Made by a program: the position numbers and the translations under genes | Source of the DNA: Planotetraspora phitsanulokensis | GTDB taxonomy: Bacteria; Actinomycetota; Actinomycetes; Streptosporangiales; Streptosporangiaceae | Assembly: GCF_016863295.1 (NCBI RefSeq) | Contig: NZ_BOOP01000001.1 | Span: 372,001 to 436,000 of the forward strand | DNA length: 64,000 bases | Direction of reading: 5' to 3' | Shown: positions 1 to 10,194 of the stretch, one piece after another | Numbering within the stretch: the first letter of the stretch is position 1 | How the letters are laid out: the number at the start of each line of letters is the position of its first letter | Notes under the pieces: generated by a model | What the model saw: the letters and a program-made list of their open reading frames with translations, nothing else | Told to the model about the DNA's origin: nothing | The model's database searches: none

Positions 1-125
1 GCCTGATCCCCACCACGCTCGGGCTCACCACGCTCGGAGGCAAGCAGCCGGGCGAGCCGGTCAACCTCGAGGTGGACGTGATCGCCAAGTACGTCGAGAA
101 GCTCACCCTGGGGACACGGCCATGA
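1..125 (+). CDS. ribE: Riboflavin synthase, C-terminal fragment
   Basis: Only the last 40 residues are present; the gene begins before the window. The tail ([13 protein letters not shown], then a [15 protein letters not shown] stretch) is typical of the second lumazine-binding domain of riboflavin synthase alpha, which converts two 6,7-dimethyl-8-ribityllumazine molecules into riboflavin and a pyrimidinedione. The TGA overlaps the next ATG by 4 nt (ATGA), so it is translationally coupled to ribM. The gene order that follows, ribM-ribBA-ribH, supports the call. Any FMN riboswitch would lie upstream, outside the window. Confidence 0.85.
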   Translation, partial: LIPTTLGLTTLGGKQPGEPVNLEVDVIAKYVEKLTLGTRP

Positions 126-750
126 GCTGGACCGAGGCGGGATTCGACGTGGCGGGGCAGCACGTGCTCTGGACCGACCTGGTCGGCAACGTGGGCGCCC
201 TGACGACGGTCTGGCTCGCGATCAGGAAGACGATCTGGACGTGGCCGGTGCAGTTCGCCTCGTCCGCCCTCCTGTTCGCCGCCTCCATCAGCGCGCACAT
301 CACAGGCAACGCGCTCAAGCAGGCGCTGTTCGGCGCGCTGGCCGTCTACGGATGGGTCCGCTGGTCGCGGGGCACGCGCGGCGGCGCCGCCCTGCCGATC
401 AGGTCGGCCGCCGCATGGGAGCGGACGCTCGTGGTCGCGGTGATGGCGCTGGGCACGGTGGCGGTGGCGCTGCTGTTCACCTACCTCAACTCGCGCGGCC
501 TGAACATCTCGTGGGCTCCGTGGCCGGACGCGTACATCTTCGTCGGCAGCGCCGTGGCGACCTGGGCACAGGGGCGGGCGCTGGTGGACTTCTGGGTGAT
601 CTGGGTGGCCGTCGACGTGATCGGCGTGCCGCTGGCGTTCTCGTCCGGCCTGGTGGTCTCGGGAGCGGTCTACGGCATCTTCCTTGTCATGGTGGCCTTC
701 GGGTTCCGTGACTGGCTGCGCCAGTCGCGGCAGTTGAGAGCGGTGACGGT

Positions 751-754
<4 letters not shown>
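122..754 (+). CDS. ribM: PnuC/RibM-type vitamin transporter
   Basis: A 210-residue multi-pass membrane protein of the PnuC superfamily. Its alternating hydrophobic segments and [15 protein letters not shown] and [13 protein letters not shown] stretches fit the family. PnuC proteins are small facilitators for vitamins, with uptake driven by trapping through phosphorylation. Most PnuC members carry nicotinamide riboside, but the RibM/PnuX branch sits inside actinobacterial riboflavin operons and carries riboflavin (and roseoflavin in Streptomyces davawensis). The position between ribE and ribBA, with 4-nt overlaps on both sides, makes riboflavin the likely substrate. Family assignment is firm; substrate is inferred from context. 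Confidence 0.8.
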
Positions 755-2587
<1,833 letters not shown>

Positions 2588-2685
2588 GAAGCCGGCGGGG
2601 GGCGTCCGCGAGGGCGCGGGCGCGCCCCGCGAGGCCGTCCCCGGCGGCGCGCCCCGCGCCGTCCCCGATCCCTCGGCGGGTCGTC

Positions 2686-3138
2686 ATGGATGAGCGCAGA
2701 CCGCCGTCACTGCCGGTGACGTGGCGCCCCCGCCAGACCCCGATCATCGCGTACGGCCTGGCGGTGGTCATGGTCGTGGGCTCGGTCGTCCTCGCGCTGA
2801 TGCTGCCCGAGCAGTTCAGGCTGCCCGACAGGATCGGCCTGGTGGCGTTCGGCTGCCTCGTGGCGGGGCTGCTTCACCTGCTCGGGCGCGCCCGGGTCGT
2901 CGCCGACGAGCGGGGGATCACGGTGGTGAATCCGCTCAGGGTGCACCGCTACGAATGGCCGGAGGTCCTCGACGTCACGATGGCCGAAGGCGACCCCTGG
3001 CCCAAGCTCGATCTGGCGAACGGCCTCAGTTTGGGCGCGATGGGCATCCAGAGCACGGAGCGGGCGCGGTCCCGCAAGGCGGTGTCCGAGCTGAGCGCCC
3101 TCATCCACGACCGCGGCGAGGCGCCCGACCGGGTGTGA
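2686..3138 (+). CDS. PH-domain membrane protein
   Basis: A 150-residue protein with two N-terminal transmembrane helices (about residues 20-40 and 45-65), then a small bacterial PH-like domain (VVADERGITVVNPLRVHRYEWPEV and onward). Such PH-domain membrane proteins are common near ribH in actinomycetes, but no function is established. It is separated from ribH by the phased repeats and may have its own transcript. It converges with the ssu operon; a short hairpin at 3149-3161 (GCGCC-TTC-GGCGC) is a weak terminator candidate between them. Confidence 0.75.
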   Translation: MDERRPPSLPVTWRPRQTPIIAYGLAVVMVVGSVVLALMLPEQFRLPDRIGLVAFGCLVAGLLHLLGRARVVADERGITVVNPLRVHRYEWPEVLDVTMAEGDPWPKLDLANGLSLGAMGIQSTERARSRKAVSELSALIHDRGEAPDRV

Positions 3139-3196
3139 CCCCGGCCGGGCGCCTTCGGCGCACGGTGAGGGCGTGGGCGAGGGATCGCAGGAGGGT

Positions 3197-4330
3197 TCAG
3201 GCGCTGCGCAGCGCCGGTGCGGCGGCCTCGAGCAGGCCCCGGCGGCGCAGTTCCGGCAGCACGCCCTCCCCGAACCAGTAGGCCTCCTCCAGGTGGGGGT
3301 AGCCGGACAGGACGAACTCCTCGATGCCGAGGGAGGCGTACTCCTCGATCAGGTCGGCGACCTCCTGGTGGCTGCCGACCAGGGCCGTCCCCGCCCCTCC
3401 CCGGACGAGGCCCACCCCCGCCCACAGGTTGGGGTGGATCTCCAGGTCCCGGGCCTTGCCGCCGTCGAAGTCAGAGTGCAGGGCGAGCATGCGCTTTTGC
3501 CCCACCGAGTCGCTGCGGCCGAGGATGGCCTTCGCCGAGGCGATGTCCGCCGGGTCGATCCGGTCGAGCAGCCGCTGGGCCTCCTCCCACGCCTCGCCCG
3601 AGGTGTCCCGGGTGATCACGTGCAGGCGGATGCCGAAGCGCAGTGTACGGCCCTGGGCCGCGGCGAGCTCCCTGATCCAGTCGAGCTTGGCCGCGACCTG
3701 CGACGGCGGCTCGCCCCACGTCAGGTAGACGTTCACATGCCTGGCCGCGACCGGCCCCGCGGCGGCCGACGAGCCGCCGAAATAGAGTTCGGGAACGGGT
3801 GAGGGCGACTCGGCGACCTGTGCGCCCTCGACGTCGTAGTAGGCGCCCTTGAAGTCGAACGGCCCCTCCCACGCCCCCCTGACGATCGAGAGGAACTCGT
3901 CGGTCCTCGCGTACCGCTCGTCCTTGGACAGGTGGTCGCCGAACCTCTTCTGCTCGACGGTCTCCCCGCCGGTGACGATGTTGAGCAGGAGCCGCCCGCC
4001 GGATATCCGCTGGTAGGTCGCGGCCATCTGCGCCGCGAGGGTCGGGGACAACGCGCCGGGCCGGAAGGCGACGAGGAACTTCAGCCGCTTGGTCACCTGA
4101 GTGAGCGCGGCCGTCACGAGCCACGCGTCCTCGCAGAACGTGCCGGTCGGGGTGAGCACGGCCTCGAAGCCGAGTTGTTCGGCCGAGCGGGCGATCTGGC
4201 CCAGGTAGTCGACCGACGGCGGGCGGTACACCTCGGCCGCCGAATGCCCATGCGCCCGGTGCAGGCCGTGCCCGCCGCCGACGATCGCCCTGCTGTCGCC
4301 CGTGGTGGGCAGGAACCAATGAAATTTCAC
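3197..4330 (-). CDS. ssuD: FMNH2-dependent alkanesulfonate monooxygenase
   Basis: A 377-residue bacterial luciferase-like (LLM) TIM-barrel enzyme of the SsuD type. It uses reduced FMN and O2 to split alkanesulfonates into aldehyde and sulfite for sulfur assimilation. The N-terminus MKFHWFLPTTGD, the FRPGALSPTLAAQ stretch, NIVTGGE, and the C-terminal SGYPHLEEAYWFGEGVLPELR are family hallmarks. The GTG start overlaps the ssuA stop as GTGA, so it is the last gene of an ssuC-B-A-D operon. The NAD(P)H:FMN reductase SsuE is not in the window and must come from elsewhere. Confidence 0.92.
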   Translation of the reverse strand: MKFHWFLPTTGDSRAIVGGGHGLHRAHGHSAAEVYRPPSVDYLGQIARSAEQLGFEAVLTPTGTFCEDAWLVTAALTQVTKRLKFLVAFRPGALSPTLAAQMAATYQRISGGRLLLNIVTGGETVEQKRFGDHLSKDERYARTDEFLSIVRGAWEGPFDFKGAYYDVEGAQVAESPSPVPELYFGGSSAAAGPVAARHVNVYLTWGEPPSQVAAKLDWIRELAAAQGRTLRFGIRLHVITRDTSGEAWEEAQRLLDRIDPADIASAKAILGRSDSVGQKRMLALHSDFDGGKARDLEIHPNLWAGVGLVRGGAGTALVGSHQEVADLIEEYASLGIEEFVLSGYPHLEEAYWFGEGVLPELRRRGLLEAAAPALRSA

Positions 4331-5322
4331 TGCTGGCCCTTCGCTACGACGTCGTTGAACCGGTCATCGACGAAATCCGAGAACTTGAGGCCGCCGGGGA
4401 TCAGTCCCTCGGCGCCGAACGCGTCGGCCATCTGCTGCTCCGACGTGACGACCGAGTCGTCGATCACGATCGGCGTGGCCAGGGTGTTGGCCACGGCCGC
4501 GTTCGCGACCTCCACGGGAAGGCCGGTCTCCTGCGCCCACACCGCCGCCCACTCGGGCTGGTGGCCGACGGCCCAGGTCCTGGCCTTGGCGAGGCGGGTG
4601 AGGAAGTCGCGGATCGCCGCGTCCTTCCCCTTGTCGTCGAGGGCGCCCGGCGCCGCGACCTGGAAGTTGAGCCCGTTGACGTAGCCGTTGCCGTCGACCA
4701 GGAGCCTGGCCTTGTTCTGCAGTTCGGCCTGGGAGGTGAAGGGCTCCCAGATCGCCCAGGCGTCGACGGTCCCGGAGGTGAACGCCGCGAGCGCGTCCGC
4801 GGGCTGCAGGTACTGCGGCTGGATGTCCGTGAACGACAGCCCGGCCTTCTTCAGCACGGAGAGCAGGTGGTAGTGCGCCGAGCTGCCCTTGGCGACCGCG
4901 ACCTTCTTGCCCTTGAGCTGCGCGGGCGCGGTGATCGGCGAGCCCTGTGGCACCAGGATCGTGGCGCCGGCGAGGTTCTGCCGGTAGGCCGCGACCACCT
5001 TGATCTTCGAACCGGCCGCCGCGGCGAAGACGGGCGGGGTGTTCCCGACGCCGCCGACGTCGACCGCGCCCGCGTTGATCGCCTCCAGCATCGGCGGGCC
5101 CGACGTGAACTGCGACCAGGTGATCTTGTACGACGTCCCGTCGAGCAGACCGGCCGCCTTGAGCAGGGCCTGGGAGCCGGCCTTCTGGTCGCCGACCCGC
5201 AGGGTGACGCCCGAGCCGCCCGCGCCATCGCTCGACGCGGAGCCGCCGGCCGGGTCGGTGGAGGCGCAGGCCGTGCCGGACAGCGCGATGAGTAACAGGG
5301 CCGCGAGCAGTTTCCTGGTCAT
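4327..5322 (-). CDS. ssuA: Sulfonate ABC transporter substrate-binding lipoprotein
   Basis: A 331-residue periplasmic-binding protein of the SsuA/TauA/NMT1 type. An N-terminal signal (MTRKLLAALLLIALSGTACAS) ends in a Cys that is probably lipidated, although the lipobox has Gly at -3. Residues LRVGDQKAGSQALLKAAGLL and GGVGNTPPVFAAAAGSKIKVV are typical of aliphatic-sulfonate binders. The reading frame stays open upstream to 5535, but ATG 5322 is preceded by GAAGGA and makes a 4-nt ATGA overlap with ssuB, so it is the start. It would deliver sulfonates to SsuCB. Confidence 0.9.
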   Translation of the reverse strand: MTRKLLAALLLIALSGTACASTDPAGGSASSDGAGGSGVTLRVGDQKAGSQALLKAAGLLDGTSYKITWSQFTSGPPMLEAINAGAVDVGGVGNTPPVFAAAAGSKIKVVAAYRQNLAGATILVPQGSPITAPAQLKGKKVAVAKGSSAHYHLLSVLKKAGLSFTDIQPQYLQPADALAAFTSGTVDAWAIWEPFTSQAELQNKARLLVDGNGYVNGLNFQVAAPGALDDKGKDAAIRDFLTRLAKARTWAVGHQPEWAAVWAQETGLPVEVANAAVANTLATPIVIDDSVVTSEQQMADAFGAEGLIPGGLKFSDFVDDRFNDVVAKGQQ

Positions 5323-6065
5323 GTGGTTCCTTCGGGGGACACGCCGAGGGCGGCGAGGAGGGTCGTGCGGAGCGAGACGAGGTCCGGATGGTCGCGGTGG
5401 CGGGGCCGTGGCGCCGGGACGGCCGACTCGTGCGCGATGCATCCCCGGTCGAGGACGAGCACGCGGTCGGCGAGCAGCAGCGCCTCGTCGACGTCGTGGG
5501 TGACCAGCAGTACGGCCGGCCGGTGGACGGACCACAGATGAAGGACCAGTTGGTGGATGGTGATCCGGGTCAGCGCGTCCAGGGCGCTGAACGGCTCGTC
5601 GAGCAGCAGCAGGTCGGGGTCGCGGACCAGGGCGCGCGCCAGGCTGGCCCGCTGCGCCTCGCCGCCGGAGAGCGTGAGCGGCCAGGCGCCCGCCCGCTCG
5701 GTCAGGCCGACCTCCGCCAGGGCCGCGTCGGCCCTGTCCTTCGCGTCGGGTACGGCGAGGCCGAGCGTGACGTTGGCGTGGACGCGTTTCCAGGGGACGA
5801 GCCGCGGTTCCTGGAAGGCCACCGCCACGGAGCCGGTGACGCTCAGGCCGCCTTCGGCCTCGTCGTCGAGCCCGGCGAGCGCGCGGAGCAGGGTCGACTT
5901 GCCGGAGCCGCTGCGGCCGAGCAGTGCGATGAACTCGCCGCGCGTGATCTCCAGATCGAGCCGATCGAGGACCGTGCGCTCGCCGAACCTTCGAGTGAGG
6001 CCCTCGACGGCGGCCACGGCGGGCGCGGCGGTGCCGGTCAGCGGGCCAGGAACTCGCGTCGCCAC
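5319..6065 (-). CDS. ssuB: Sulfonate ABC transporter ATP-binding protein
   Basis: A 248-residue ABC ATPase with Walker A (LLGRSGSGKSTLL), Q-loop (VAFQEPRLVPW), signature LSGGEAQRASLARAL, Walker B DLLLLDEPFSALD and a switch His (LLVTHDVDEA). This is the short SsuB/TauB form. I chose GTG 6065 because AAGGAGGG sits 8 nt upstream on the coding strand; the start lies inside the 3' end of ssuC (28-nt overlap). The upstream open frame to 6464 is only a shadow of ssuC. It powers uptake with SsuC and SsuA. Confidence 0.92.
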   Translation of the reverse strand: MATRVPGPLTGTAAPAVAAVEGLTRRFGERTVLDRLDLEITRGEFIALLGRSGSGKSTLLRALAGLDDEAEGGLSVTGSVAVAFQEPRLVPWKRVHANVTLGLAVPDAKDRADAALAEVGLTERAGAWPLTLSGGEAQRASLARALVRDPDLLLLDEPFSALDALTRITIHQLVLHLWSVHRPAVLLVTHDVDEALLLADRVLVLDRGCIAHESAVPAPRPRHRDHPDLVSLRTTLLAALGVSPEGTT

Positions 6066-6871
6066 GTGAGGGCCCTCCTTTCGAGCAGGCGGACGAGCGC
6101 GTCGGTGAGCAGCCCGAGCGCGCTGTAGACGAGCAGGCCCACGACGATCACGTCGGTACGGAGGAACTCCCGCGCGTCGTTGATCATGTAGCCGAGGCCG
6201 GCGTTGGCGTTGACCTGCTCGGCGACGATGAGCGCCAGCCACGCCACGCCGAGGCTCTGCCGGAGGCCGACGAGCGTCTGGGGGAGCGCTCCGGGAAGCA
6301 CGATGTGGCGGATGAGCTGAGTCCTGCCGAGCCCGACCGTGCGCGCGACCTCGGCCAGCTTCCCGTCGACCCCGCGGATGCCCGCGAAGGTGTTCAGGTA
6401 GAGGGGGAAGGACACCGCGAGGGCCACGAGCAGCACCTTCGGCGCCTCGCCGATGCCGAACCACAGGATGAAGAGCGGGATGAGCCCGAAGAACGGCAGC
6501 GCCCGGAGCATCTGCATGATCGGGTCGATCGCGTTCTCGCCCCTGCGGCTCAGTCCGGCGGCCAGGGCGAGGCCGACGCCCGCGATCGCCCCGGCCGCGA
6601 AGCCGATCAGGACGCGCTGGAGCGATACGGCGATCGCCGTGGGCAACGTCCCCGCCTGGACCAGGTCGACCGCGGTCGCGGCGATCGTGGACGGCGCGGC
6701 GAGCAGTCGGACGGGCAGCAGGCCGGTCGTGCTCGCGACCTGCCAGGCGAGCACGAGGACCAGGGGGCTGATCCAGCGCTGCCAGGCTCTTCCCGGCAGC
6801 CGCCGGCGCCGGATCCGCGGGCCGGGGTGGGGCTCGGTCCGTGCCGGGGTGTCCAGTTCAAGAACGGACAT
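6038..6871 (-). CDS. ssuC: Sulfonate ABC transporter permease
   Basis: A 277-residue inner-membrane permease with about six membrane helices and the BPD_transp_1 coupling loop (GLRQSLGVAWLALIVAEQ), which docks on the ATPase. A charged cytoplasmic N-terminus precedes helix 1. It is the first gene of the minus-strand ssuC-ssuB-ssuA-ssuD operon, so the promoter should lie in 6872-6960, where a perfect dyad overlaps a TTGACT hexamer. Start ATG 6871 follows an SD-like GAGGT in the transcript. Confidence 0.92.
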   Translation of the reverse strand: MSVLELDTPARTEPHPGPRIRRRRLPGRAWQRWISPLVLVLAWQVASTTGLLPVRLLAAPSTIAATAVDLVQAGTLPTAIAVSLQRVLIGFAAGAIAGVGLALAAGLSRRGENAIDPIMQMLRALPFFGLIPLFILWFGIGEAPKVLLVALAVSFPLYLNTFAGIRGVDGKLAEVARTVGLGRTQLIRHIVLPGALPQTLVGLRQSLGVAWLALIVAEQVNANAGLGYMINDAREFLRTDVIVVGLLVYSALGLLTDALVRLLERRALTWRREFLAR

Positions 6872-6927
6872 GGAGGTACCTCGCAGGGATGGCGTGCGAT
6901 GTCCTCTTCAGGATTGCCTTTATTTCC

Positions 6928-6944
6928 TACCAAGTCAATTGGTA
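6928..6944 (-). promoter_or_regulatory. Probable operator/-35 of the ssu operon
   Basis: A perfect inverted repeat TACCAA-GTCAA-TTGGTA lies 57 bp upstream of ssuC. Read on the ssu strand, it contains TTGACT, a good -35 hexamer; a plausible but weak -10 follows about 17 nt later. A repressor bound here would block RNA polymerase, as expected for a sulfur-repressed operon. The regulator is not encoded nearby, and I cannot say which family binds it. Confidence 0.5.
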
Positions 6945-7029
6945 ATTTCCCCGGGCCGTGCGGTGCCGGGCCAGGCCGTACAGTGCCGGGGGAACGTCAG
7001 GCCGAAGGCGGCCCGGCTGAGGAGGTCAT

Positions 7030-7329
7030 GTGAGTGTGCTGATCGATCGGCCCAACTGGCCCGGCCCGCGCGGGCTGCTCTGGTCACACCTGGTCAGCGA
7101 CGTCTCCCACGAGGAGCTGCACGCGTTCGCCAGATTGCTGGACGTGCCGGAGCGGGCGTTCGACCGTGATCACTACGACGTGCCCGAGACGGTCTACGAT
7201 CGCGCCGTCGAGCTCGGTGCTGAGCCGGTGCCGAGCGGCGAGCTCGTCCGGCGCCTGCGGGCCGCCGGCCTGCGCCGGCCCAAACACCGCCCCGCCGCAC
7301 CCGCCCCCGAGCCCGTCCGCCCGGCGTGA
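7030..7329 (+). CDS. DUF4031 domain protein
   Basis: A 99-residue protein matching the small actinobacterial DUF4031 family. It shows the diagnostic LLWSHLVSDVSHEELHAFARLL stretch split over two helices, then HYDVPETVYDRAVELGAEPV. The function is unknown. AGGAGG lies just upstream of GTG 7030. The C-terminal 20 residues are Pro/Arg/Ala-rich. It stands alone between the divergent ssu operon and the convergent HD gene. Confidence 0.8.
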   Translation: MSVLIDRPNWPGPRGLLWSHLVSDVSHEELHAFARLLDVPERAFDRDHYDVPETVYDRAVELGAEPVPSGELVRRLRAAGLRRPKHRPAAPAPEPVRPA

Positions 7330-7383
7330 CCGCCCTGAGCATCTAGCCGCCGGGCGTGTCACCCACCCGCCGGCCGAGTACAT

Positions 7384-7989
7384 CTAGCCGCCGAGCGCGG
7401 CCAGCTCGCGGGTCATGTTGTCCCGGGCCCGGCGATCCCACAGATCGCGCGCGAGGGCCGTGCCGTACAGGTCGCCGGACAGCAGCCGCCGCAGGACGGC
7501 GGACCTGCCCACGCGGAACAGCTCGTCGGGCACGTGGCGGTACTCGGCTCGTACGGCTCGCGCGTAGGCGTCGTAATCCTCCGGGGTGCCGCCGAGGACG
7601 GCCAGGTCGGCGTCGCACAACACGGCAGCGTCCGTGTCGCCGGCCTCATAGGAGTGATCGGCCGTCACCCGCACCAGGCGGGCGACCTCGCACACTCGCT
7701 CCGGCGTCACGCCACACGTGGGCAGGCGCGACTGCGCGAGCTGGGCGCTGCGTTCCTCGTCCCATCCCGGGCGGCCGTCGTACACGGCGTCGTGGAACCA
7801 GGCGGCGAGCCGTACCGCGCCGGGGTCCCCGGCCAGGCCGGCGAGCGGCTCGATCGCGGCGAGCACGGCCCGCAGGTGCGTGGTGGTGTGGTAGCGCCGG
7901 TGCGGCTCGGCCCACCGCGCCTCCAGCTCGGCGGCCAGCGAGCTCGCCGCGGGGGATTCGGGAAGCCCGAGAGGATTCGTCACGTCCAC
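7384..7989 (-). CDS. HD-superfamily metal-dependent phosphohydrolase
   Basis: A 201-residue predicted HD-domain hydrolase. Metal-binding signatures are YHTTTH near residue 35, AAWFHDAVYD (the HD pair), and the conserved DADLAVLGG further on, as in the bacterial family often annotated as a predicted metal-dependent HD phosphohydrolase. The substrate is unknown. GTG 7989 has GGGAGG ten nt upstream; GTG 7983 is an alternative. It is monocistronic, divergent from the coxD-like gene, with 110 bp between them. Confidence 0.8.
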   Translation of the reverse strand: MDVTNPLGLPESPAASSLAAELEARWAEPHRRYHTTTHLRAVLAAIEPLAGLAGDPGAVRLAAWFHDAVYDGRPGWDEERSAQLAQSRLPTCGVTPERVCEVARLVRVTADHSYEAGDTDAAVLCDADLAVLGGTPEDYDAYARAVRAEYRHVPDELFRVGRSAVLRRLLSGDLYGTALARDLWDRRARDNMTRELAALGG

Positions 7990-8099
7990 GACGGTAGAAC
8001 CTCCCCTGTGTGATCATGACAACCATCACGCGATCGACGGCGGGCGTTTGGCGGATTCGGCCAGAGCGTGCCCGCGGCCCCGGCGCGTAGCCTGAGAGG

Positions 8100-9053
8100 A
8101 TGCTGGAGCGCATGACGAAGGCATCCGAGATCGACTCCCCCTCCACGGTCGCGGAGTTGCTCGACGGGCACGACTACCTCGCGGACGAGGGTCTCGCGAC
8201 GGCGGTCTTCCTGGCGCTGAGGATGGGCCGCCCGCTCTTCCTCGAAGGCGAGGCGGGGGTGGGCAAGACCGAGCTGGCCAAGACCCTGTCCGCGGTGCTC
8301 GGTGCCCCGTTGATCAGGTTGCAGTGCTACGAGGGCCTCGACGCCGCGCAGGCGCTGTACGACTGGGACTTCGCCCGTCAGCTGCTGCACCTGAAGGCCG
8401 CCGAGGCCACGGGCGTGACCGACGTCAGAGCGCTCGAGGGAGAGATCTACGACAGGCGGTTCCTGATCGCCCGCCCCCTGCTCCAGGCCCTCGAAACCCA
8501 GCCCAGTGTGCTGCTGGTCGACGAGATCGACCGCGCGGACGACGAGTTCGAGGCGTTCCTGCTGGAGGTGCTGTCGGACTTCACGATCTCGATCCCCGAG
8601 CTGGGCACGGTGCGAGCGGCCACGCCTCCCGTCGTGGTGGTCACCTCGAACCGGACGCGTGAGGTCCACGACGCCCTCAAGCGGCGCTGCCTCTACCACT
8701 GGCTGGAACACCCCGGCTTCGAGCGTGAGGTGGCCATCCTGCTCAGGCGCCTCCCCGAGTGCACGGAACGCCTGGCCACTGAGGTCGCGCGGACCGCCGG
8801 CCTGCTGAGGTCCGCCGACCTCGTCAAGCCGCCGGGGATCGCCGAGACGCTCGACTGGACCGAGGCCCTGCTCACACTCGGGGCGACCCACTTCGACCCC
8901 GGCCTGGCGGCCGCCACCCTGGGGGCCGTCCTGAAGCACCGTGAGGATCAGGAACTCGTGCGGCGCGACGGCATCCTCCTCGCGGGGACGGCCTCAGGCG
9001 CGGGCCCGTCCGCCGGGGGCTCGGCCGCGGGTGAGGGCCGCCGTCATGTCTGA
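8100..9053 (+). CDS. coxD: MoxR-family AAA+ ATPase, CoxD-like
   Basis: A 317-residue AAA+ ATPase of the MoxR group. Walker A is EGEAGVGKTE (Lys about 56), Walker B LLVDEIDRADDEFEAF, and sensor 1 VVVTSNRTREVHDALKRRC. The sequence RLQCYEGLDAAQALYDWD is characteristic of CoxD-like proteins, which help sulfurate the Mo-Cu or Mo centre of CO dehydrogenase-type hydroxylases together with a VWA partner. The VWA partner follows with an 8-nt overlap. The start is either ATG 8100 or ATG 8112; neither has a well-spaced SD. No CoxLMS subunit is in the window. Confidence 0.85.
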   Translation: MLERMTKASEIDSPSTVAELLDGHDYLADEGLATAVFLALRMGRPLFLEGEAGVGKTELAKTLSAVLGAPLIRLQCYEGLDAAQALYDWDFARQLLHLKAAEATGVTDVRALEGEIYDRRFLIARPLLQALETQPSVLLVDEIDRADDEFEAFLLEVLSDFTISIPELGTVRAATPPVVVVTSNRTREVHDALKRRCLYHWLEHPGFEREVAILLRRLPECTERLATEVARTAGLLRSADLVKPPGIAETLDWTEALLTLGATHFDPGLAAATLGAVLKHREDQELVRRDGILLAGTASGAGPSAGGSAAGEGRRHV

Positions 9054-10194
9054 GGCCCCGTCCGCGGGCGCCCGGGACCTGGTCGCCACGATGACCGGGT
9101 TCGCCCGCACGCTCAGAGCCGCCGGCGTCGGGGCCGACCACCAGCGGATCCAGGGTTTCCTCACGGCGCTCGGCCATCTCGACGTCGCCGCCGAGCGCGA
9201 CGTCTACTGGGCCGGCCGGCTGACGCTGTGCGCCGGGCTGGACGACCTCGCACGGTACGACCGGTGCTTCGCCGCCTACTTCGCGGGGGAGCGGCCGCGG
9301 CCCGGCCGTCCCAGGACGACGGTGACCGTCACCCGCCTCACCGCCGAGCCGTACGGCTCCCGCGACCGGGGGGAGGCGGGCGAGCAGAGCGCGGTGCCGG
9401 CCACCGCCAGTGAGATCGAGGTGCTGCGGCACCGGGACGTCGCGCGGATGACCGCGGCCGAACGGGAGCAGGTCAACCGGATGCTGGCGCTGCTGCGCGG
9501 AGCGCGGGAGCGGCGCGGCTCGCGGCGGTTCACGCCCGCGCACAACGGCGTGCTCGACAGCCACCGCACGGTCAGGGAGGCCATCAGACGCGGAGGTGAG
9601 CCCGCTCGCCTGCACCTGCGGACCCACCGCGACCGGCCGCGCCGGGTCGTGATGCTCGTCGACGTCAGCGGCTCGATGGCGCCGTACGCCGACACTCTGC
9701 TGCGATTCGCGCACGCCCTCGTCCGGGCCGAGCCCCGGGCGACCGAGGTGTTCAGCGCCGGGACCCGCCTCACCCGGATCACCACGGAGCTGCGCCAGCG
9801 GGATCCCGACGCCGCCATGCTCGCGGTGTCCGCGGCCATCCCCGACTGGAGCGGCGGGACCCGCCTCGGCGAGGAGATCAAGGCGTTGCTCCGGCTCGCC
9901 GACCCCCGGGGCGCGACGGTCGTGATCGCGTCCGACGGATGGGAACGCGGCTCGGCCGAGCTCCTGGGCGCGCAGATGGCCCGGCTGTCGCGGCTGGCCC
10001 ACCGGGTGGTGTGGGTGAACCCGCACAAGGGGGACCCGGCATACCGCCCGCTCACCGCGGGAATCATGGCTGCGTTGCCGTACGTCACCGACTTCGTGGC
10101 CGGCCACAGCCTGGCCGCGTTCGAGGATCTGGCCGGCCTGCTGGCTGCGGGGACCCGCGGACCGGCCCGCACGGGGAGGCGTAGTCATGCGTGA
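9046..10194 (+). CDS. coxE: VWA-domain protein, CoxE-like
   Basis: A 382-residue soluble protein with a helical N-terminal region (the domain that precedes VWA in CoxE) and a C-terminal von Willebrand A domain. The MIDAS motif is DVSGS at residues 206-210 (VMLVDVSGSMAPY). CoxE works with the CoxD ATPase in active-site maturation of aerobic CO dehydrogenase-type enzymes. ATG 9046 overlaps the coxD stop by 8 nt, which argues against the longer open frame starting at 8941. Its own stop overlaps the xdhC start by 8 nt. Confidence 0.85.
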   Translation: MSEAPSAGARDLVATMTGFARTLRAAGVGADHQRIQGFLTALGHLDVAAERDVYWAGRLTLCAGLDDLARYDRCFAAYFAGERPRPGRPRTTVTVTRLTAEPYGSRDRGEAGEQSAVPATASEIEVLRHRDVARMTAAEREQVNRMLALLRGARERRGSRRFTPAHNGVLDSHRTVREAIRRGGEPARLHLRTHRDRPRRVVMLVDVSGSMAPYADTLLRFAHALVRAEPRATEVFSAGTRLTRITTELRQRDPDAAMLAVSAAIPDWSGGTRLGEEIKALLRLADPRGATVVIASDGWERGSAELLGAQMARLSRLAHRVVWVNPHKGDPAYRPLTAGIMAALPYVTDFVAGHSLAAFEDLAGLLAAGTRGPARTGRRSHA

